Assembly (NCBI GenBank): GCA_900770865.1
Contig: CAAGLU010000098.1
Coordinates: 1-5,631 of the forward strand
Direction of reading: 5' to 3'
Length of the DNA: 5,631 bases
Origin: an uncultured Atopobiaceae bacterium
GTDB lineage: Bacteria; Actinomycetota; Coriobacteriia; Coriobacteriales; Atopobiaceae
Position numbers and translations under genes: made by a program. This document shows, piece after piece, positions 1 through 4,522 of this stretch. Below the pieces are notes generated by a model. The model saw only the letters and a list, made by a program, of their open reading frames with translations, was not told the DNA's origin and made no database searches. Numbering within the stretch: position 1 is the first letter of the stretch; each line of letters begins with the position of its first letter.

Positions 1-828
1 ACCTACATTGGCTTCACGCACTGCATAGAGGAGAACGGCTACAAGATCGTGCTGTCGCCGCTGGTCAAGGACGAGCAGGGCGTCTGGCGCATGGACTATG
101 AGGACATGGCTGCCAAGCTGGAGGAGAACCACATCCATGTGGCAGTGTTCTGCTCGCCGCACAACCCCTGCGGGCGCGTGTGGGAGCGCTGGGAGCTCGA
201 GCGCGCGATGGAGGTCTACCGCGAGCACGACTGCGTGGTTATCTCCGACGAGATCTGGTCGGACCTGGTGCTGCCGGGGCACACCCACGTTCCCACGCAG
301 TCCGTGAGCGATGACGCCCGCCGGCGCACCGTGGCGCTCTACGCGCCAAGCAAGACCTTCAACCTTGCGGGCCTGGTGGGGAGCTACCACATCATCTACG
401 ACGGCTGCCTGCGTGACCGCGTTGTGGCAAAGAGCGGGAAGTCCTGCTACAACTCGATGAACGTGCTCTCGATGCACGCGCTTATCGGCGCATACAGCAG
501 CGAGGGTGAGGCTTGGCTTGAGGAGCTGCTCCAGGTGCTGGACGGCAACGTCTCCTGGGCGTGCGAGTTTATCCGCGAGCACTTCGAGGGCGTGCAGGTG
601 AGTAGGCCCGAGGGGACCTACATGCTGTTCCTCGACTGCAGCGAGTGGTGCGAGCGTCACGGCCGCGACATCGAGTGGGTCGAGCGCGCAGGATGGCGCG
701 TGGGCGTTGACTGGCAGGATGGCCGCGCGTTCCACGGGCCCTGCCACGTGCGTATGAACCTCGCGCTGCCGCTCTCGCGCGTGCGAGAGGCGTTTGAGCG
801 GTTGGATCGCTACGTGTTCAACGCGTAG
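1..828 (+). CDS. MalY/PatB-family PLP-dependent C-S lyase (cystathionine beta-lyase-like aminotransferase), 5' partial
   Basis: The frame is open from base 1, so this is the C-terminal 275 residues; family members are about 390 residues, so roughly 115 N-terminal residues lie outside the window. The GTG at 49 is internal and not the start. Visible fold-type I aminotransferase marks are CSPHNPCGRVW (fragment residues 51-61, with the conserved Asn at 55), ISDEIWSDL (Asp83, expected to pair with the pyridine nitrogen of PLP), SKTFNLAG (Lys118, expected Schiff-base lysine) and the C-terminal HVRMNLALP (Arg251, expected substrate carboxylate contact). The HNPCGRVW plus SDEIWSDL combination is typical of MalY/PatB enzymes, which cleave cystathionine or cysteine to pyruvate, ammonia and a thiol in the cytoplasm. 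In E. coli, MalY also represses the maltose regulon; nothing here shows whether this protein has such a role. The precise substrate cannot be read from sequence. The gene ends in TAG 96 bp before a strong hairpin terminator. Confidence 0.93.
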   Translation, partial: TYIGFTHCIEENGYKIVLSPLVKDEQGVWRMDYEDMAAKLEENHIHVAVFCSPHNPCGRVWERWELERAMEVYREHDCVVISDEIWSDLVLPGHTHVPTQSVSDDARRRTVALYAPSKTFNLAGLVGSYHIIYDGCLRDRVVAKSGKSCYNSMNVLSMHALIGAYSSEGEAWLEELLQVLDGNVSWACEFIREHFEGVQVSRPEGTYMLFLDCSEWCERHGRDIEWVERAGWRVGVDWQDGRAFHGPCHVRMNLALPLSRVREAFERLDRYVFNA

Positions 829-885
829 CGGCGCGGCGACGGCGCTGGCGCTGGCAGCGTACTATATGCGTGCTCTATCAGTAGC

Positions 886-1001
886 GTCGCCGGAGAGACT
901 CTTTTGGCGTCATTTGCAACATATGGGCCCTTCCGGAGACAAAAAGTCGCCGGAAGGGCCCTTTTGAATGCAAGTGCTGATAAAACGCGCCTTCCGGCGA
1001 C
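886..1001. repeat. Cluster of four GTCGCCGGA-type 9-bp motifs between convergent genes
   Basis: GTCGCCGGA occurs at 886-894 and 946-954, its exact reverse complement TCCGGCGAC at 993-1001, and a one-base variant TCCGGAGAC at 932-940. The orientations alternate. The first two forward copies sit in a longer imperfect direct repeat (886-906 versus 946-966, 17 of 21 matches by eye, both ending CTTTTG) spaced exactly 60 bp apart. The copies at 946-957 and 990-1001 are perfect 12-bp inverted repeats. Two of the copies form the arms of the plus-strand terminator, so part of this arrangement is explained by termination; the 886 copy is not. Confidence 0.65.
925..965 (+). terminator. Rho-independent terminator after the C-S lyase gene
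   Basis: The left arm at 925-940 (GGGCCCTTCCGGAGAC) pairs with the right arm at 946-961 (GTCGCCGGAAGGGCCC): 12 bp, one A/G mismatch, then 3 bp, around an AAAAA loop, followed by TTTT at 962-965. The T-run follows the stem only in the plus direction, so it fits the aminotransferase gene. Read on the minus strand the stem is equally stable but is followed by ATATG, so it is a poorer terminator for the converging transporter gene. Confidence 0.85.
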
Positions 1002-1002
1002 G
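982..1002 (-). terminator. Candidate terminator of the OPT transporter gene
   Basis: On the minus strand, 14 bp after the transporter stop, a short stem forms: CG at 1002-1001, a bulged T at 1000, CGCC at 999-996, a GGAA (GNRA-type) loop at 995-992, GGCG at 991-988 and CG at 987-986. It is followed by TTTT at 985-982. Six pairs with a bulge is modest, but the stable tetraloop, the T-run and the position just past the stop favour it. The same bases can also pair with 946-957 in a competing 12-bp stem. Confidence 0.5.
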
Positions 1003-1015
1003 TGCCCTCGCGTCT

Positions 1016-2734
1016 CTACGCCGCAAGCCCCGCAATAACGCTCACCATCGCGATAATGACGCCCACGATCGACTCGCCACCCAGCACGCCAGAGGCAATG
1101 ACCACCCCTGCCTCCTGCGCGTCGGCGTCGCGCGCGGCGCGCTCGTCTGCGGGCAGGCTGGCCGTGCGCGCGGCGCGAACGCGGTCGATTACCCAATTGA
1201 GCGCCGCGCCCAGAGCTGCGGTGAACGACATGTAAAACGGCAGGTAGACGCCAAGTCCCAGCATCATGGCAGGCAGTCCCGCCCAGTAGAGCGCGATGCC
1301 TGCCGCAAGGCCAATCACAAACGCGGGAACGCTGGGGATGCCCGAGACCATCGTTGCCACCACGCTTGCCTGTGCCGAGACAAACTCCTTGCCCAGTCCA
1401 AAGGCGTCGGGCCCGTAGGCCTCCACCAGCGCCATCATGACCGCCGCGGAGACCACGGCTCCCAGCACGCCGCCAATAGCCTGCCCCAGCCACTGGGCGC
1501 GCGGGTCGGTGCCAAGGATGCTGCCGGCCTTGAAGTCGTTCATCACGTCGCCGGCAAGCCCGCAGGCAACAGCCACCACCCCGGCAATAAAGAAGAGCTG
1601 CATCTCTCGTACCTGCGCAAATGCCGAGACAAGCAGCAGCACGATAAGGCCAAAGATCTCCATGGGGTCGATGCCCGTCTGCCCGCATGACTGCGCGCTC
1701 ATCGCGGTGGTCACAAAAGCGAGAAGCACCACAACAATGCTCACCACCGGCGGAAGGCCAAGCCCCATGCACATGAGAACCACGATGGCGGCGACAATCA
1801 CCGCAAACGTGCCAGCGTCCGTACGCACGCTGCCGGTGACCAGCGATTCCGTCGCGCCCGCGCCATCGCTATCGCTGCCCGCGCCGCTACCGGCACCCCT
1901 CACGCCGCGCACGATGCCCGCGAGCTGCGGCACGATGTCCTTTGCCACCACGGCCAGCCCGGCGCCCATCATGAGGCCCATACCCAGGCTCTTCACGATG
2001 CCCTGCGCGGCGTCGACGGCCCAAAGCTCCGCGGCGCTGCCCGCAACCACAATGCCAAAGTTGGCGAGCAGGGCGCCCGCAAACCACCAGACAACGGCCA
2101 CGCCGCCCACGAGAAAGCCCACCGAGAGCATCATGGGGGAGTTGTAGATGCCAAAGCTCACGCCGGGGATGGGGAGCGCCGCCAGCATCGTGGGCACGGC
2201 GCCAAGCGCGTCGCGCAGCACAGCATAGACGCCGGCTAGTCCCATCGAGGCAAAGAGGCGCCGCCCGGTCTTGCCGCCGGCCTCGGTTGCGCGCAGGGTC
2301 TGCGCCGCGGAGGCGCCCATGGGAAACTCGAGGTTTGCATCAACAATGAAGTGCCGGTGGATGATGGCCGTGGCAACAAGGCCCAGGCCAGTGCCGGCAA
2401 GCGCTACGACGAGCATCTGGGCAAAGCCCACCTCGTTGGCGTACCCCAGCATCCACGCGCCGGGGATGGTGAACGCAAGCCCGCCCGCAACCATGGCGCC
2501 GGCAGACATAATGGTGTGGGTGACGTTTGCCTCGTTCAGGCTGGCGTTGCCAAGAAGCTTGAGGAAGAAGAGCGAGACGATGGCCGCAAACACGATAGGC
2601 CACGGCAGCGCGCCCAGCTTGAGCGCCGTGTAGGCGGAGGAAGCAGTGATGATGATGCAGCCAATGCAGCCAATGACGACGCCGCGCGCCGTCAGCTGCC
2701 CACGCCACGAGGCGCGGCCAGAGGGATTGTCCAT
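1016..2734 (-). CDS. OPT-family oligopeptide transporter (integral membrane)
   Basis: The protein has 572 residues and is almost wholly hydrophobic, with about a dozen or more membrane spans. It matches the prokaryotic OPT family, secondary transporters that import oligopeptides or metal chelates, usually with protons. Family marks in order are SSAYTALKLGALPWPIVFA (residues 32-50), LNEANVTHTIMSAGAMVAGG (66-85), FTIPG (88-92), FPMGASAAQTL (137-147), GDVMNDFKAGSILGTDPRA (395-413), GLGVYLPFYMS (493-503) and SGVLGGESIVGV (548-559). A hydrophilic Gly/Ser/Asp/Ala-rich linker lies at about 280-297, and a charged Ala/Arg/Asp-rich stretch at about 517-541 precedes the last span. The start at 2734 is chosen because AAGGAG lies 6 nt upstream and homology begins just inside. 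The frame stays open for 182 more codons upstream, but those are antisense to coaX and resemble no OPT N-terminus. It is divergent from coaX and convergent with the C-S lyase gene. The substrate is not predictable from sequence. Confidence 0.92.
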   Translation of the reverse strand: MDNPSGRASWRGQLTARGVVIGCIGCIIITASSAYTALKLGALPWPIVFAAIVSLFFLKLLGNASLNEANVTHTIMSAGAMVAGGLAFTIPGAWMLGYANEVGFAQMLVVALAGTGLGLVATAIIHRHFIVDANLEFPMGASAAQTLRATEAGGKTGRRLFASMGLAGVYAVLRDALGAVPTMLAALPIPGVSFGIYNSPMMLSVGFLVGGVAVVWWFAGALLANFGIVVAGSAAELWAVDAAQGIVKSLGMGLMMGAGLAVVAKDIVPQLAGIVRGVRGAGSGAGSDSDGAGATESLVTGSVRTDAGTFAVIVAAIVVLMCMGLGLPPVVSIVVVLLAFVTTAMSAQSCGQTGIDPMEIFGLIVLLLVSAFAQVREMQLFFIAGVVAVACGLAGDVMNDFKAGSILGTDPRAQWLGQAIGGVLGAVVSAAVMMALVEAYGPDAFGLGKEFVSAQASVVATMVSGIPSVPAFVIGLAAGIALYWAGLPAMMLGLGVYLPFYMSFTAALGAALNWVIDRVRAARTASLPADERAARDADAQEAGVVIASGVLGGESIVGVIIAMVSVIAGLAA

Positions 2735-2740
2735 GTTGTT

Positions 2741-2746
2741 CTCCTT
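2741..2746 (-). promoter_or_regulatory. Ribosome binding site of the OPT transporter
   Basis: The minus strand reads AAGGAG, then AACAAC, then ATG. This near-perfect Shine-Dalgarno sequence with a 6-nt spacer fixes the start at 2734 against the much longer upstream open frame. Confidence 0.85.
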
Positions 2747-2833
2747 TGCGTATATCCGCTCCCCCTGGTGGCCGGCGGTTGCGGGCCGAGGAGTCGGGTT
2801 ACCGGTGCCGTGCGCCGGACATGCGCGCGGACT

Positions 2834-2847
2834 TGCTAGAGTATAGC
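2834..2847 (+). promoter_or_regulatory. Candidate extended -10 promoter for coaX
   Basis: TGC-TAGAGT at 2834-2842 resembles an extended -10 (four of six matches in the hexamer plus the TG). TATAGC at 2842-2847 is an alternative. No convincing -35 is present. Either would start transcription about 25-35 nt before the preferred coaX ATG and downstream of, or at, the upstream in-frame ATG at 2850, which argues against that ATG. Confidence 0.3.
2840..2845 (-). promoter_or_regulatory. Candidate -10 element for the OPT transporter
   Basis: The minus strand reads TATACT here, five of six matches to TATAAT, in the only AT-rich island of the divergent region. Initiation near 2833 would give a leader of about 100 nt. 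No good -35 is seen at 16-18 bp (ACGTCA at 17 bp), so the call rests on the -10 alone. It overlaps the candidate coaX promoter. Confidence 0.35.
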
Positions 2848-2870
2848 GAATGGTCTTTGCGGTGACGTTG

Positions 2871-2877
2871 AAGGGAG
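2871..2877 (+). promoter_or_regulatory. Ribosome binding site deciding the coaX start
   Basis: AAGGGAG lies 5 nt before the ATG at 2883. The other in-frame ATG at 2850 is preceded by TATAGCGA, with no Shine-Dalgarno match, so 2883 is preferred. Confidence 0.7.
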
Positions 2878-2882
2878 CGCAT

Positions 2883-3761
2883 ATGGGAAAGGGCGAGCAG
2901 GCCGGCCCTGCTGCGGGTGAGGGACGCTGCGTTCTTGCCGTTGACGTGGGCAATACCTCAACCGGCTTTGGGCTCTTCTCAGCGGACGCTGGCGAGACGG
3001 ATGAGCCGCTGGGTACCTGGGAGCTCACCACGCCCGAGAAACTCACGGCCGACGAGGCCCGCATGCAGGTGGCGCAGGTCTTAGGCGTGCTTGCGCGCGA
3101 CGTTGCCGAGCAGCGCTCGCTGACGCCTGCGCACGCGGCGGCCTTTGCCGAGCCGCCACTTGACGCGGTTCTCTCCTGTGTGGTGCCGTCTCTCACCGAG
3201 GCATGGTCGGTGGCTCTGGCAACGGCCTGTCGCACGCGACCCGTGGTGGTGGGGCCAGGCCTCAAGACGGGACTGCGCATGCGCTACAGCGACCCTGCCG
3301 AGATTGGTCCCGACCGCATAGCAGACGTGGTGGCCGCGCGCGCCACCTATGGGGCACCGGTCGTGGCGGTGGACTTTGGGACCACCATGAACATCGAGGT
3401 CATCGATGACGAGGGGGTGTTTCTCGGCGGAATCATCGCTCCGGGGCTTGCGCTTGGGGCGCAGGCACTCTCCCGTGCTGCCGCCCGCCTGCCCGTGATC
3501 GAGCTGCATGCGCCAAAGGCGGCCATTGGCCGTTCCACGCGTGAGGCTATGCAGTCCGGCGTGGTCTTTGGTGAGGTTGCTCGCGTGGATGGTCTTCTCG
3601 ACCGCGTCTTTGCCGAGCTGGGAGAGGAGACGCGCGTTGTTCTCACGGGCGGCGGCGCCGTTCGCATGGCGCCTCTCATGTCACATACGGTGGTGGTGGA
3701 CGAGACCCTCACGCTGCGCGGCCTCCACCAGCTGCGCCTTGGGGTCGCCCGTAGGGGGTAG
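2883..3761 (+). CDS. coaX: Type III pantothenate kinase
   Basis: The product is a cytoplasmic enzyme for the first step of coenzyme A synthesis, ATP-dependent phosphorylation of pantothenate to 4'-phosphopantothenate. The 292 residues show the type III PanK (ASKHA-fold) motifs in order: DVGNT at 21-25 (phosphate-binding, with the expected catalytic Asp21), CVVPSLT in the middle, GPDR at 142-145 (pantothenate contact), DFGTTMN at 164-170, GGIIAPG at 182-188 and TGGGA at 255-259. The length is slightly above the usual 255-265, because of a roughly 15-residue N-terminal extension and extra residues in an Ala-rich stretch before LSCVVPS. The start at 2883 follows the RBS; starting at 2850 would add 11 residues. 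DFGTTMN differs from the common DFGTAT/DFGTST-N form by a Met where Thr is usual. It appears to be transcribed alone, divergent from the OPT gene. Type III enzymes are not feedback-inhibited by CoA, as known for the family. Confidence 0.94.
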   Translation: MGKGEQAGPAAGEGRCVLAVDVGNTSTGFGLFSADAGETDEPLGTWELTTPEKLTADEARMQVAQVLGVLARDVAEQRSLTPAHAAAFAEPPLDAVLSCVVPSLTEAWSVALATACRTRPVVVGPGLKTGLRMRYSDPAEIGPDRIADVVAARATYGAPVVAVDFGTTMNIEVIDDEGVFLGGIIAPGLALGAQALSRAAARLPVIELHAPKAAIGRSTREAMQSGVVFGEVARVDGLLDRVFAELGEETRVVLTGGGAVRMAPLMSHTVVVDETLTLRGLHQLRLGVARRG

Positions 3762-3787
3762 CGGGATGTCCGGTGGGTGAGCTTACG

Positions 3788-3827
3788 CACAAGAACGGCC
3801 CGGGCGGGCAATTCCCGTCCGGGCCGT
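3788..3827 (-). terminator. Strong hairpin terminator between coaX and the 59-residue gene
   Basis: ACGGCCCGGGCGGG (3795-3808) pairs with CCCGTCCGGGCCGT (3814-3827) in 14 bp with one G-T pair and a CAATT loop. On the minus strand the stem is followed by TTCTTGTG, a T-rich though interrupted tail, 36 nt after the small gene's stop. On the plus strand it is followed by CGTCGTGAG, without a T-run, so it is a weaker terminator for coaX, although no other is seen for that gene. It probably serves both converging transcripts. Confidence 0.75.
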
Positions 3828-3863
3828 CGTGAGTCGTCTGTGCGCTTCTCCAGCGCGTGGTTA

Positions 3864-4043
3864 CTAGTAGCGCGGATAGAGCATCGTGGGATAGGTGGTC
3901 GCGTTCTGCTGCGGACCATGCTGGCCGCGCGCCCTGTTCACAAGCGCCTGAGCCGCAGCCGCCACGAGCACGGCGCCAACGAGCAGGGCGATTGTGATGA
4001 GAAACACAGCGAGAATAAAGAGCGGACCGGAAATACTGGGCAT
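3864..4043 (-). CDS. Small single-pass membrane protein, 59 residues, function unknown
   Basis: I do not recognise this protein. It begins MPSISGPLF, then has one strongly hydrophobic segment at about residues 8-33 rich in Ile, Leu, Val and Ala. A short basic stretch follows (NRARG, 36-40), then a Gln/Asn/Thr-rich hydrophilic part and the tail YPTMLYPRY. The Arg pair after the span predicts N-out/C-in topology; it could also be an uncleaved signal anchor. Support for a real gene is unusually full: AGGTGA 6 nt before ATG, a consensus-like promoter upstream, two consecutive in-frame stops (TAG TAA), and a hairpin 36 nt downstream. It is easily missed because of its size. It is divergent from the 86-residue membrane protein gene and convergent with coaX, and appears to be its own transcript. 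No catalytic motif is visible. Confidence 0.75.
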   Translation of the reverse strand: MPSISGPLFILAVFLITIALLVGAVLVAAAAQALVNRARGQHGPQQNATTYPTMLYPRY

Positions 4044-4049
4044 ATGCCG

Positions 4050-4055
4050 TCACCT
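4050..4055 (-). promoter_or_regulatory. Ribosome binding site of the 59-residue gene
   Basis: The minus strand reads AGGTGA, 6 nt before the ATG at 4043-4041, a good match to the 16S anti-Shine-Dalgarno end. It is a main reason for calling this short frame a gene. Confidence 0.7.
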
Positions 4056-4082
4056 GCGACTTTCTTAAACGGCCTGTAGTTT

Positions 4083-4099
4083 TTACAAGACCGTTGTAA
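4083..4099. promoter_or_regulatory. Dyad TTACAA-N5-TTGTAA, candidate operator
   Basis: A perfect 6-bp inverted repeat with a 5-bp centre (GACCG) covers the -10 hexamer and the predicted start of the 59-residue gene's promoter. The position is where a dimeric repressor would block transcription. The symmetry does not extend beyond the six bases, and a 6-bp dyad in AT-rich DNA can arise by chance. Confidence 0.35.
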
Positions 4100-4121
4100 C
4101 ACGTTGGCAATATTGTTTCAA
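4093..4121 (-). promoter_or_regulatory. Promoter of the 59-residue membrane protein gene
   Basis: On the minus strand: TTGAAA (-35, 4121-4116, five of six matches), a 17-bp spacer, then TACAAC (-10, 4098-4093, four of six) preceded by TGT, giving an extended -10. Expected initiation is near 4086, about 43 nt before the ATG. This is the best sigma-70-type promoter in the window. The spacer holds an 8-bp palindrome, CAATATTG (4108-4115). Confidence 0.6.
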
Positions 4122-4228
4122 GTGTGTTTCGCGATGGTGCACAGGACGCAGGCATTGTGGCTGGCGCAAGCTCTTTGGGCTAAAAGGGTAGGATTCCCGT
4201 AACAGGTGGATGCCGCGTTGGCGTCCCG

Positions 4229-4237
4229 AAGGGAAGG
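4229..4237 (+). promoter_or_regulatory. Ribosome binding site of the 86-residue membrane protein
   Basis: AAGGGAAGG ends 5 nt before ATG 4243. The alternative ATG at 4210 has AGGTGG directly abutting it with no spacer, and would add a hydrophilic 11-residue leader, so 4243 is preferred. Confidence 0.65.
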
Positions 4238-4242
4238 TCCCC

Positions 4243-4503
4243 ATGGTTACGTTTCTTCTCGCATCGCTTCTTGCCGTTCTGCTTGCGCCGGTCATGCTGG
4301 CGGTTATTGCGGTGTGGCTTGTGTTTGCCCTTGTCGTGGGCGTGCTTCGCGTGATGGGCTGGGCGATTGGCACCGGGCTGCGGGTGGTGTGGTGGCTCTT
4401 CCTTGCCTCGCTGGTGCTGGGGCTCATTGGCTTTGCGCCCGCCATCCTCGTGGCCATAGTTGCTGCCATCGTGGCCTGCGCGCACCCCACGCGCATTGGG
4501 TAG
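4243..4503 (+). CDS. Small multi-pass membrane protein, 86 residues, function unknown
   Basis: I do not recognise a family. The product is almost entirely hydrophobic: one long nonpolar stretch at about residues 3-37 (enough for one long or two short spans), a short break with Arg and Gly (VLRVMGWAIGTGLR), then a second stretch at about 48-80 starting VVWWLFLASLVLG and ending VACAHPTRIG. Two to three membrane spans are likely; there is no cleavable signal or conserved catalytic residue. The start at 4243 follows a good RBS; 4210 is a possible longer start (97 residues). It lies 19 bp upstream of the alpha-amylase gene on the same strand and the amylase start has no well-spaced RBS of its own, so the two are probably cotranscribed and perhaps translationally coupled. 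Whether they share a function is unknown. Confidence 0.7.
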   Translation: MVTFLLASLLAVLLAPVMLAVIAVWLVFALVVGVLRVMGWAIGTGLRVVWWLFLASLVLGLIGFAPAILVAIVAAIVACAHPTRIG

Positions 4504-4522
4504 GGGAGCGGCGGCTGCGCTT

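Larger units (their letters stand above)
4044..4242. other. Divergent intergenic region
   Basis: About 200 bp between the two small membrane protein genes. It is clearly more AT-rich than its surroundings at 4070-4135, where the minus-strand promoter and dyad lie. For the plus-strand genes I see only weak promoter candidates: TAAAAG at 4181-4186 and TAGGAT at 4189-4194, neither with a good -35 at 16-18 bp. No RNA gene or repeat is evident. Confidence 0.5.

Noticed and set aside
968..1690. 240-residue open frame on the plus strand antisense to the OPT gene.
   Set aside because: Arg/His/Asn-rich composition, no family resemblance and no RBS; it is a shadow of the transporter.
810..1772. 320-residue open frame on the minus strand overlapping the end of the OPT gene.
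   Set aside because: It is in another frame of the same strand as the OPT gene, Arg/Gly/Cys-rich with no recognisable motif, and runs through the terminator hairpins.
2751..2760. TATACG on the minus strand close to the OPT RBS as a -10.
   Set aside because: Initiation would fall inside the Shine-Dalgarno sequence, leaving no usable RBS.
2735..3280. The OPT frame stays open for 182 codons upstream of 2734 on the minus strand.
   Set aside because: It is antisense to coaX, which carries every type III PanK motif. The upstream residues are low-complexity and unlike any OPT N-terminus, and a strong RBS supports 2734.
4083..4083. A second minus-strand -10-like sequence just downstream of the promoter near 4070-4082 (TAAAAACT).
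   Set aside because: No -35 at a proper distance, and it would leave almost no leader before the RBS compared with the better promoter at 4093-4121.
3709..4155. 148-residue minus-strand frame and other minus-strand frames around 3347-3919 near the small membrane gene.
   Set aside because: They run through the terminator hairpin and the promoter of the 59-residue gene, have no RBS and show only low-complexity residues. The 59-residue frame has full expression signals instead.
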